Shown here piece by piece: positions 1 through 11,700 of a stretch of DNA of 64,000 bases. The notes under the pieces are model-generated. The model was not told the DNA's origin. It did no database searches and saw nothing but the letters and a program-made list of their open reading frames with translations. This DNA comes from Trichobilharzia szidati (lineage: Eukaryota; Platyhelminthes; Trematoda; Strigeidida; Schistosomatidae): assembly GCA_944472155.2 (NCBI GenBank), contig OX235275.1:28200865-28264864 (forward strand). Direction: 5' to 3'. How positions within the stretch are numbered: the first letter of the stretch is position 1; each line of letters opens with the position of its first letter. The translations under genes and the position numbers were made by a program.

Positions 1-327
1 GTTTTCAGTAAATCGAGCAAGTGATGGCTGTTATGGATAGCAATTGCCAGAGTAGCCTACTTCTTGTGAGACTGGTCAAGTCTTCGAATTGATCTTGGAT
101 TTGGCGATATTTCACCATTAATTTAGCGTAACTGTAACGTGTTTTAGTTAAAAAAACTGTAAGCTTTTGAATTACTAAATATGTGGTTCAGTCTTCTTAT
201 TATTGTAAGACTGGCGATCACACGATAAGTGTAACTGGTAGTCTAGTAAACAAATATATAACTATGCACACATAGAGATAATGGGATTTAGTAAATCTCG
301 TCACGAACCAAATATCAGTTAGAGGTA

Positions 328-500
328 GACCATTGAAAACCGGGGGACACTGGACAGCTGTGTTTCCTAGTAGCTTGAATCTCTTCAAGAGTGCACACCC
401 ACATCCTCATCAAGAATCGAACCCAGGACCCTTGAGTTACCAGGTTAACAAGATCGGTGACTACTCATCCACTTCAGCTGGAATTCAGTGACTCGTGAAT
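328..500 (-). repeat. Decayed hammerhead SINE (S-alpha type)
   Basis: On the minus strand: a tRNA-like head with a B-box remnant (ggttcgattc-type, around 412-425), then a degraded hammerhead region (cttgaagag ... taggaaacacagctgtccagtgtcc) and the typical tail gttttcaatggt. The core CTGATGA and GAAA are both altered. Confidence 0.6.
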
Positions 501-649
501 CCCAACTTTTGTTAATCTGTTGATTGTGTGATATAGCGCTGCCCATAACCAATGCCTTCGACCGTACTGACCACGACTCCTCAGTACAATTTTTAGGACA
601 TCCACCTAGTCGTCATCACTGAACTGACCATCGATATCTAAATTATGGA

Positions 650-765
650 TATTTTTGTAGAGATTTATTTTACTTTTATTCATCAAACACTCTTGATGAG
701 TCCCAGACTATGATGAAACACCTCTCCAGTTCTCTCTAGTTTTCTATTATCTGTAAATGATGTTG
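650..765 (+). repeat. 3' part of a decayed hammerhead SINE
   Basis: Contains ttgatgagtcccagacta and tgaaac, a damaged hammerhead core (first C lost, stem II partner mutated), followed by the SINE tail. It faces the minus copy at 328-500. Confidence 0.5.
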
Positions 766-889
766 ATTCGTGGTACACTACTTTGAGGTTTATACATGTC
801 ATTATTCTTCATTACTATTAATATTTTGAGTTACACTTGAGAACATGTAATGACCTTATTTTTATGTAAGTTGGTTCGAGTACAATCAA

Positions 890-960
890 TCTATGAGGTT
901 TACGAAGCCATATCGATTGAGATGGCTAGGGTGTGTGTGTGTTGTTCATGTCTATCCATC
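890..960 (+). repeat. Possible short RTE fragment
   Basis: The frame reads YRLRWLG, like the LHRLRWLGHVLRMP motif near the RTE C-terminus, but nothing else nearby matches. Could be chance. Confidence 0.25.
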
Positions 961-1599
961 GCCTTCCTCGTTAAGCATTGGTAGCTGGTGTGTTGTTGAA
1001 CAGCCTGTTTGTGAAATATGGACTACGAAAATACTCAGTCATTATATTGCATATAATTTCTCTTGTTCAGTTTGTTTTAATCTATTAGAATACAACCTCT
1101 AATGGTATTTTCTACTCTCTCCAGTATTTAAAATGTCTACAATCTGCTGATTTTTACAAGTTTCTACTAAACTTGAGAAAAAGAAAAATTATGGGTAGCA
1201 ACGTATTCCAATAGGTGAGATAAGTGTGTTCCTGATATTTTCAGTACAAACTGTCACCGCGTGAGCAATAAGACTAATTACTCAGGTATCTTCAAATATT
1301 GCGCAGTAATTATCTCCTTGGGTCAGACAGTGTGCTTCTGCACCTTGCTTAATTGCCTTTCAACGAAGTGTTGTGCACTTCTCGAAGGAGGGAGGCAAAG
1401 AAGCAATGTTGTGTAAGGGATTGGTTTTTGTTTTAGGTCAGAGAGCAGTGTTTCGCTCGATTCGCTGTCAGTTACTGTTTTACTTGAAGGTGCTGGACAA
1501 ATAGAAACTATTAGGTAATAATTTCCACTGAAAATTCTATACATTATATAAACACTCTTCAAAATAAAGCTATCATTATATGATGAAAAAAAATCAAAT

Positions 1600-1930
1600 A
1601 ATGGCGTCAATGCAAGAAGTCTTTGACTGTCGGTTAACATGGATGGAGGTGTAGACCGCCTGGTTGGGGGTCCTCAGTATACTAAGAACCAATTGCTAGA
1701 GACTATTGGTTGTATGATTCGAACCCGTTTTCAGTAGTGCATCCATTCGTTGTTATCTCCTAGATCCATTAAGTCCTCATGTTCCATGTAATTATTCGTT
1801 CTACTGGACATTTCTGCTCACTACAGTTCTTTGGAATTTCTTTTCTTTTCTTTACCTTTTTGCTATGTATACAGTGTATTAACTTCTTCATTTCTAGGCA
1901 GAGTTCTACGCTGAACCTCAGTTAGTCAGT
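1600..1930 (+). repeat. RTE non-LTR retrotransposon 3' tail, decayed
   Basis: Shares ggaggtgtagaccgcctggt, tactaagaaccaattg and a T/C-rich 3' UTR with the better copies at 16.5-17.4 and 39.9-40.8 kb. No ORF survives. Confidence 0.55.
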
Positions 1931-1979
1931 TATCACTTGAATTTCCTTTTAGATTTCAAGACATTTTTCTCATCATTTC

Positions 1980-2115
1980 CATCATTGAAAACCATGGAGC
2001 ACTGGATAGCTATTTCTACCCAATTCGTGACTCTTTACCAGTTCTCACTAACAGTCCGATTGTAGAAATCGAATTCAGGACCAGTCGTATGAAGCTGAGT
2101 GTTCAATTGGCTCAA
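1980..2115 (-). repeat. Decayed hammerhead SINE, minus copy of a head-to-head pair
   Basis: Tail cattgaaaaccatggagcac, then a degraded hammerhead and a tRNA-like head (gaattcaggacc) ending near 2110, where the plus copy begins. Confidence 0.5.
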
Positions 2116-2235
2116 CTTTTGCCCTGAAAGTCTTAGTTTTGATCCCCCAAAGATAGATTGGTGTGTATTGATGATGAGTCACAAACTAGGACGAAACAGT
2201 TCTTTGGTTTCCAATGATTCTTCAACTGATGTGTG
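2100..2235 (+). repeat. Hammerhead SINE, plus copy of a head-to-head pair
   Basis: Contains tgatgagtcacaaactagg followed by acgaaacagt. The UGAUGA and GAAA boxes are present, but the leading C is replaced and stem II has a mismatch, so it is probably inactive. Confidence 0.55.
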
Positions 2236-2417
2236 CATTGAAATAGGTGTTCATCGATTTCTAAAACTCTCTTCTTAATCTGAAAATTAAAATTGCCCAT
2301 GAAATAAGAAATGAAACAGTGTCGCAAATTAGTTTTTACCTTCAATTGTTAGGCATGTGAATTCATAACTGAATAAAAGATTACCTGTCTACAATTTAAT
2401 TGTATGCATTTCTTTAG

Positions 2418-2730
2418 GGGTAAATTTGCATTCTTGGAAAATTTAAGCTGCCGTATCCGTCCAGGATGTCGTGATCATCCTGCCTGGCCTGATGGTATTT
2501 GTACAAAATGTCAACCGAATCCAGTAACCTTAGAAATTCAAGCATATCGTCATGTGGATTTTGTACAATTTGAAAATCCTCAATTAATGGATACATTTTT
2601 AGACTATTGGCGACAAACAAATTGTCAACGTATCGGTATTCTACTTGGACGTTATGCTCACTTTGATGCACCTGGTTCCCCACCATTAGCAATAAAAGCT
2701 GTTGTCGCTGCAATTTATGAACCAGCTCAA
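2418..2730 (+). CDS. NPLOC4: NPL4 exon: zf-NPL4 end and start of MPN-like core
   Basis: The acceptor is ttctttag before 2418, and the donor gtaagc follows CCAGCTCAA at 2731. The first base completes a codon begun upstream. The translation shows the NPL4 zinc-finger cysteines (SCRIRPGC, GICTKC) followed by YRHVDFVQFENPQLMD, FLDYWRQ and VVAAIYEPAQ, the conserved beginning of the NPL4 core. An ATG at 2404 is in frame but lies upstream of the acceptor, so it is not the start codon. Confidence 0.93.
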
Positions 2731-5700
2731 GTAAGCAATTTAGGTTTCATGACTCTCTTGTTTCCTAATCAAAACTGGTAGCATTTTTTTCGTGATATGG
2801 ATTTAAAATACAAACAACAAGTGTTAGTAAAACAGGATTTAATGAATTCATCAAATTTTCTTAGAATGCTTCACCGGAATACACACGACTCTCGTCGATT
2901 TCCTGAAACATTTTCAACTGTGTATATCAATTTGTGTTTGTGTGGAGGCAAATACATAAACGATTGTCTACTCGCATGACAGAGTATTTGTCCAAGTGGT
3001 TGAAAAAAAAACACACACTGAAACCAAGGTATTATAAAACACAGCTCAAGGACAATGTGTCTAATGGACTAAGAGTTATTATATTGACACGCAAGACTTT
3101 CAGTCTTATTGATGAATCCTCCATTTGCGTTGATCATTTTGTTCAACTGTATGTATGAATGAGATCACAGTCTGTTGCACTCAGATATCTGATGGTTAAA
3201 ACTCAGTTACGCTGGTGAAATTTTTCGTGTACACTAGACTATGAGCCACATTCATAGTACTTCTCACTTACTGGAATGCGGTACCTGTTGCAGCTATGAA
3301 CTGAAGTCAAGGAGTCACATCTTCATGGGTATGGCTCGCTCAAGTTGAGAAAATCTAAACTAATTATTTGTGCTCATTCAAAGTGTGTTAATTATCAATC
3401 TGCTGTTTTAGATTTGGTCATTCAGGTGAGTTAATTAGTCACTGAACGCGTCCACTTTAATCCCTATTATCATACACATTATAGATAAAGATCAGTTTTG
3501 AAGTAATATTTCACGTGTGGAATAGGTGAAAAAAGAATGTTAAATATCGTTCAACTGTCACTCAGTAGATTTAGCAGGGCTGAGCTAAAATCTCTACTTT
3601 GGTTGTTCAGTGGTAGGTAGAACACTCGTCAACCACACACACATGAGATCCAGGTTGGATTTCCGGCCAACACAATCCTTAATCTCTCCTGGAGGGCTGT
3701 AAACCTGGTGAAGAGAGAAGATTGCACCTGGGGCTGACGACTGCCTCACTCCCCTTAAAACGAGACAACACCACCTCCACTGAAATTTCGAATCCTGAAG
3801 TCCTATTTTCCACCTAAGACGAAAAGAAATCGATGTGTTTAGACTATTTCCCTCATGAGACTAATCTTTCTAAACCTGAGGATGTCATCCCTAAAATAGA
3901 AATAGCACTAAGTGGGATAGACAAAACTATGGCTGATGAAGTACGGACACAATGTGCACTGACATTAAAACCACAAAAATGTGGAAAGCCTAACCTGACA
4001 AAACAAGAGATAGAAGCCCTGAATCATCTTAAGAATAACAAGGATATAGTTATCACAAAGTCAGACAAAAGAAATGTAACAGTAGTATTAGGTAAATCAG
4101 ACTATTTGGACAAGGTAAATGCTCACATACAAACAGGACCATATGAGGAAATTAATAAACCAATAGATACAGTTATGAATAAAGTTATGAAATCCACAGC
4201 GGATCTTATACGCCGAATGAAGCCGTTTCTAGGTGAGTCTAAGTGGTTTAATTTAATGCCCAAAACTAATAACCCCAGTAGGATATATGGTGTTGTTAAA
4301 GTTCATAAGTCAGGATACCCTATTAGGCCTCTAGTTGATTTTAGAAATTCACCTACATATGAATTATCTAAATATTTAGCCATGGTATTAAATCCTCTAA
4401 AAATCCACTCGAAATCTAGACTAACTAATTCTTATGAACTAAAACATAGATTAGATAATTAAAAATTAGATAATGAAGAAAAAATGGTTAGTTTTGACAT
4501 TGTCAGTTTATACACACGTATACCAATAAATATGGCTATGGAGGCAGTTAAAAACGAACTCATTTCTGACCAAGAACTCGAACTTAGGATAAAAGTGCCC
4601 CTTGAGAACATAATGCTGCGAGTACAGCTATGCCTGACTTCCACAGTATTTAAATTCCAAGGGAAAATATACAAACAAACTGAAGGAGTTGCCATGGGAT
4701 CACCAATATCCCCAGTTGTAGCAGATATATTCATGGACAGGTGGGAGAACATAGCGATTGAAACGTTCACCTCCCCCTCCAAAAGTATGGTGGAGGTATG
4801 TAGATGACACGTTCACTGTATTTACAACACAAGATATAGATAGGTTTTTCGAACACATCAACTCGAAGGTTGAAGCAATTCAATTCACTTATGAATTGGA
4901 AAATCAGGAAGGGGAGCTGCCAGTGTTAGATCGCAACGTAAATAGGAAAGAAGATGGGAAGTTAAACACTAGTGTTTACAGGAAACCCACACACTCAAAC
5001 AGATATTTAGACTTCCGATCGTCCCATCCTATGTCAGTAAAAATAGGATTGGTGAAATGTTTAAATGACAGGGCACAAAAACTAAGTAGTAACAAAGAAA
5101 ATCTAAAACAGGAACTGATACACATAAAAGAAGCCTTGAAACTTAATAATTACCCTGATAAATTAGTCAGGAAATATGTAAGGAAATGTAAAAATAAAAT
5201 AAAAAATGATAGTAGTGATAGTGATAATAACAATAATAATGATAATAATAATAATATCGGTGACGACACCAACAATAAAGAATCTAAATCATCAGTAGTA
5301 ATTCCATACAAGGAAGGAACCTCGGAAGCCTTGCGCAAAATTCTTAACAAGGCAAGAATAAAAGTGGCATACAAACCCACAAACTCAATTAGAAACAAGC
5401 TTTGTCGGTTAAAGGATCCTGTAGAACCTTTAAAACAAAACAATTTAGTTTATCTAATACCCTGCAATGATTGTCAGGTCAAATACATAGGTCAAACTAG
5501 TAGAACAGGGGCAGTCAGACTAGCTGAACATAAAAACTTAGCAAAATCTAGATTGGTTGATCCAAATAAGATAAGAAATCTAGAGAGTAGTTTAGCTATA
5601 TAACTACATGCAGTTACACACAACCATACAATAGGATGGGATAAGATGGCATTTTTAAAGTCTAATGTCACAGGGTATAGGGAGAGATTGATAACAAAAG

Positions 5701-8700
5701 CTTTGTTTATTGAATCAACTGCAAATACATGTAATAAGAATGACTCATCGCCTGTCCCCGATATCTGGAAAATTCTCTTACCCCTACGACAAATAGGAGA
5801 AAACAAAGAAAACTATAAAACTCAAGTGTCAAAGTCGTGTGATTACAATTGATATGATTATGAACAATAAATTTTATTCGAAACGTCATCCAATAAATAA
5901 TACTGTTTCACTGTGTGATATATCTAATAAACAAACTAATATGGAGTTTCTAAGCTAAGCAAATAGATGGAGATCTTCAATAGGGACATGTATACTACAT
6001 ACAGGTCATTAAAAACTATCCCGATAACTTTCCGATTGATCTATTATTATTATTATTATTAATGTTATTACTATTTCTTCAATAGGAATCCACATCTAGA
6101 TCAGTGAAACTGACTGGTCCACTTGACAGTGTCTTTCCAAAACATGTTGCAGAAGTTGCTAAACGAATCGGTTTACAACCTGTTGGATGGATTTTTACAG
6201 ATTTAGTTGCTCAAGATCCTGGTGGCAATGGTGTAGTGAAGCATTTTCGTGGGTCTATTGTAAGTTTAACTTTGTTCTTTGTTTATTTATTTATTTTTTG
6301 AGCAATTAATTTATACTCCATCAATGTTTGTAATGCTTTAGTTTTGAAAAAAAAGATAAGAAATTAAATTTTCATGTCTTTTCCTAAGTAGATTGTTGAA
6401 TAGGTGGTACTCAAGTAGACTGTTTATCTAATTTGAAAGCATTCAAAGCTCTACAAAACTAACACTTGTAAATTAATCCATATTTCCACCCGCCACACAC
6501 ACCCACACCCCATTATAGTGATGACTGACTACGAATTAGACTTCTTGGAGTGTGTCTAGTGAGAAGTTGTGACCACCAGGATCCATCAAGCTGGTCGTGT
6601 GGATAGGTATTCATCGATTATTATATCATTGGTGGTCGACAGTAGCACTGTATATCAGCAATTGACAGAGATGTAAGAATTCACTAGCCTACTGAATTCT
6701 GTTTTCCACTGACTAATTGGCCAGGTGTTGTTCACCTTTTAACTCCCGAGCGTCATGGATGTATACTGTTGAAAAGAGTTTCGGACTAGGAGGAAAATGA
6801 CTGTCCAGTACTGGTTTTCAATAGTGTTCTATTGCTGATAATGGTTCATGATGTAGCCTAACTTGAAATATTCTAATTTTTCTTTACTAAAGTAACCTAA
6901 GTGAGATGATTGAGTACCACCACTTTCATAGAGATATTCAGTTTCAACGAGAAATATAAGCCGAATTTACTACAGGTTTTCGAACTTCAAAATTGGACTC
7001 AACAATGATATCTTTAAAGTCAGTATTACCTGTGGAATGCAAGACTTATATTTCCCTCTACTATTTCATGGCTCAGTAGCCTAGAAGTTTGTGTTTTTGC
7101 GTTTAGAACATAGTATGTCGTGTTTAAGTGTCAGTAGGAACGCTATGATTTAGTAAAGAATATTCAGGTTATCATTTCATTTTATTCCTTTGCGCGTTCC
7201 GTGTGAAATATATATATATATATATATATATAATTATGTTTGTAAAGTCTCAGCGAGATTGAAATGAATAATTCCAACGTTTCGTTCGGCAATCTGGTCC
7301 GAACTTCTTCAGGGAAATTAATCGAAATTAACATAACAGAGGTTTATATATAAAAAGGAACATCACTTGTTTTTAAAAATTTGTCCAATCATGAGTCATT
7401 CAACGAGTATCAACAAGTAAAATAAACAAAATTTGACCTCGGACTTACAAATATTGGTCTACCTTTGTTAAACACTTTGAACAGAGTGTGTATGTGTGTG
7501 TGGGTAAACAGTTGTAAGACATTTCTTAATGTCTCCATAAGAAGATATGGACAGTCAAGAATTTTAACCAAGTATTAATAATTAGTGATACATATCCATT
7601 TTTTATTTATTAATTATTCTGTCAAATCTTGATGACAGTTCATTTGAATTATTTCGCAATCGAGTTAAATTAACAAAGAAACTGTGTAATTGGCACAATC
7701 ATCGTGTTTTCACTCTCCGTTGGCTGCAACAGAATGCATATCCTAAATCCGTAGCTGTAGAGTCACCTGACAACTCCAGTAGGTCGATCAATCTTCAGAA
7801 AGAAGACAAAGCAATAAGTCAGACGGGGTGCTTCTACTAAACTCTAATCCTAAACACCATAATTTTGAAAATACGTCTAATCATAAAATTCTAGATACTA
7901 ACCGTTTGAACAGCCATGAAGGCGTGATGTTAGCTGATGCATAGGAAATTCTTATTAATAAATAAAAAATGGATATGTATCACTAATTATTAATACTTGG
8001 TTAAAATTCTTGACTGTCCATATCTTCTTATGGAGACATTAAGAAATGTCTTACAACTGTTTACCCACACACACATACACACTCTGTTCAAAGTGTTTAA
8101 CAAAGGTAGACCAATATTTGTAAGTCCGAGGTCAAATTTTGTTTATTTTACTTGTTGATACTCGTTGAATGACTCATGATTGGACAAATTTTTAAAAACA
8201 AGTGATGTTCCTTTTTATATATAAACCTCTGTTATGTTAATTTCGATTAATTTCCCTGAAGAAGTTCGGACCAGATTGCCGAACGAAACGTTGGAATTAT
8301 TCATTTCAATCTCGCTGAGACTTTACAAATATAATTTTTTACAAACGTCTGCTTCTCACTCGGTGCCCAAATATTTTAGAACTATTCTGTGAAATCTTGA
8401 CGACAGTTCATTTGAATATATATATGCATATATTTATAAATATGTATAGAACCTCGCTTAGATTACTAGCTCACTAGTTTTCTAGCCGGTCCGAAGCCCA
8501 GGTGGAACGGACGAGGATGTCAAATCGAGAATCGGGAAGGCGAAAAACACATTCATCAACCTGAAGCCAATCTGGAAATCGTCACTCAGCATGAACGACA
8601 AATTTCGGATTTTCAATACAAACGTCAAGTCACTTCTTCTATACGGATCAGAAACTTGGCGGCGGGTGACAAAGAATATTTCCAACAGCCTGTTGCAGAC

Positions 8701-11700
8701 CTTTATCAACAACTGTCTTCGCTCTATACTGAAGATCAGATGGCCGGAAAGAACAAGAACCAATAAGAAACAATGGGAACAAACAAAACAAGAACCAATC
8801 GCCCAACCAATATGCAGGAGAAAGTGGAGATGGATTGGACACTCGCTGAGGAGGTCGCTGGGTGACATCACGCGTCAGGCCATAGCTCGAGTGGAACCCG
8901 AAAGGGAAGCGGCGAGTGGGACGTCCAAGGGTGACATGGAGGAGATCGTATGAAGAGGAATTGAAACAGTATGGATTAACATGGATGCAGGTGAAACGTA
9001 CAGCAGAAGACAGAAGCAAGTGGAGATGTGCAGTTGAAGCCGTATGTTCCACTAGGAACCCAAGGGAACAATAAATTAATAATAAATATATATATATATA
9101 TGTATAGAGCTTCAGTTTGCAATTAATAGTGTTCTCTGAGCTGGTTGGTTTAGTTGCGAAGCTTTCGTCGTCCTTCTGGACAACATCTTCAGCGCAATAT
9201 TTAGCATAAAGTGAAATGATTTAAATTTCTTCATGAGTGATATAATTGCGTCTCCTGGTAACCATCTTTACATATGTATTGACCATTTTCTATTGACTTG
9301 GATTTTAAACTTTCTGGTCACCTGATTTACTTTTTATTAGTTGGTATATTTCGTCTATATTAACGTGTTTGTTAATTGCATTTTCGTTTGAGTACCAGGC
9401 TTCTAGGAATTCCCTGGCACTTTTGGTGTTTCCTCTGTCTAAGATTTTGACATTATCCCAATCAAATTGATGTCCATAATTGTCTATATGCATTGATACT
9501 AAAGAATACATATCGTGTCTTTTCACGGCTGATTTGTGTTCTTGGATTCTGATTCGAAGGGGACGCCCACTTTGGCCGATGTAATGTCTGTTACAGTTCA
9601 TACAATTTATTTTGTAAATGGTATTAATTTTATCCCCTTTTTCTGTTGGATCTTTCGGTTTGCATAATATCGAATTAAGCGATTTGACTGGCTTGTGTGC
9701 TATATCTATATCAAACGGTTTCAGTATTCTAGCTGTTATTTCAGAGATATTTCTCATGTATGGTAGGATGAATTTTCTTGTGGTCTTTGATGATGGTTCC
9801 TTGTTGGTGTTTTGATTCGACTTTAAACACTTTTTGATGAAATTTTGTGGATAACCATTCTTTTTGAAGACCGTTTGTAGGTACTTTTCTTCCATTCTTT
9901 TCAACTCTGGAGTGCTACAATGTGTCTGAACTCTTTTAAACAATGTCTGCACACAGTTTCGTTTGTGAGTAACTGGATTATTGCTAGTATAGTTGAGTAT
10001 TTGATCTGTGTGCGTTGATTTTCTATATACTTGTGTTTCTAAATTTCCTGTGTTGGTTCTCCTGATTAAGACATCTAAAAATGGGATTTTGTTATCTAAT
10101 TCTTCTTCTCTTGTGAATTTGATGTCTTCAAATATGTTGTTTATTAATTTGTGGGTATATTCTAAATCATTTCTCTTAATTATTACAAATGTATCATCAA
10201 CGTAACGTACCCAGATTTTCGGTTTAATTATAGGTAGAGCTATTAATTCTAATCTTTGCATAACGGCTTCAGCTATTAATCCTGATATGGGCGATCCCAT
10301 TGGTGTTCCTTTTATTTGTTCATATATTTGAGTATTGAATTGGAAGTATGTTGTAAGGCATAATTTTATGAGTTCTATCCAAGTTGAACATTGCGTTTTT
10401 ATGTTTTCATCACTATAGAGTAATTGTTGCATAGTTTCTGTTGCTAGTTTTGGACTAATTGAAGTATATAATGCTGTGACATCAAAGGACACCATTATTT
10501 CATTGTCTTCTACTTGAATGTTTTTGATTTTCTCTAAAAATTGGATTGACGAATTGATAGAATGGTCACATGATTCTGTTAGGTAATTTAATTTCCTGAA
10601 AAGTTCTTTAGATAGATTATATGTTGGTGTTCCTGGAAGCGAAACGATTGGTCGTAAGGGAATGTTTGGTTTGTGTAGTTTTGGTCTACCATAGAATCGA
10701 GGTAAAATAGGTCCGTTAGATTTCATTCGCCACTGATCTTGTTCTGTAATTTGTCCTGATTTCGTTAGTTTATTTAACGTTGTTCTGATTTTGTTATCTA
10801 ATGTTTGTATAGGGTTTTTTGTCAACTGTTGATATACATTATTATCTTTGAGTAAATCCTCTGCTTTCTTTATGTAGTCTTCTGTGTCCAGGATTACTGT
10901 TGTTCTTCCTTTATCAGCCGGTAGAATAACTATATCTTTTCTATTCTTCAGTTTCTTCAATGCATTTTGCTCTTCAGTGCTAAGTTGGGAATTATGTCTT
11001 TTCTGTTTGAGTATAGGTATGATACACTGACGTATTTCTTGTTGTACTTCCTCATTTAATTTTGATAATTTGAGTGATGATTCTAAGGAAGCACAAAAAT
11101 CTGTTACTGAAGCGTCACCAGTATTGTAGTTGAGTCCTTTCTGAAGAAGTTGTTCTTCTGCTTTCGATAATGGTTGTTTGGATATCTTAGCTAGTTTTCC
11201 TTTGAGGACAACTCGTCTTCGTTCCTTGTGTCGTTCGCTTAATATTTTAATGGCAGTATTCAATGTTGACAGATGTTCTGGCGTAAGAGTCTGTTCAACC
11301 TTTTCTTTATGGAATCTAATCATATGCTGGTATTTTTTAATCCTATTGTGTGCATCCGTGATCATTAATTTCACCATTTTTTTCCATGTTGTTTGGCTAA
11401 TTTCCAGCCTAGAGGACAGTTAATTGATGATTTATATTTGACACTAGCTGGTAAAATCTGCTGGTGGAGAAATTCATGAAGAAAGAATAGTTGTTCTTCT
11501 GTAGAAACTTGCCTTTTAGCAAAGTCTTCCCATTTTCGACACCAGAGCTTCAATGCCGAACATTTTAAGTTTCAGTAGCAGTGATGCCTTAGCGTTTTAC
11601 GGGTTAGGGTTGTCAGTCTCACACCCAATCCTGCCTGTTTATCAGGCTTTCAATCGGCTAAGCGACGTTTAAGTATGTATCGGCCGGGATTGTACCCTCG

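Noticed and set aside
2404..2417. ATG at 2404 as the NPL4 start codon
   Set aside because: It lies inside the intron before a good acceptor (ttctttag), and the protein would start in the middle of the zf-NPL4 region.
1..2417. Upstream NPL4 exons (UBX-like N-terminus)
   Set aside because: I looked for the ~190 missing N-terminal residues in all frames and saw only SINE and RTE remnants; they are probably outside the window.
5206..5275. Asn/Asp-rich tract as a functional domain
   Set aside because: It is a trinucleotide expansion between the thumb and endonuclease of the broken Penelope copy.
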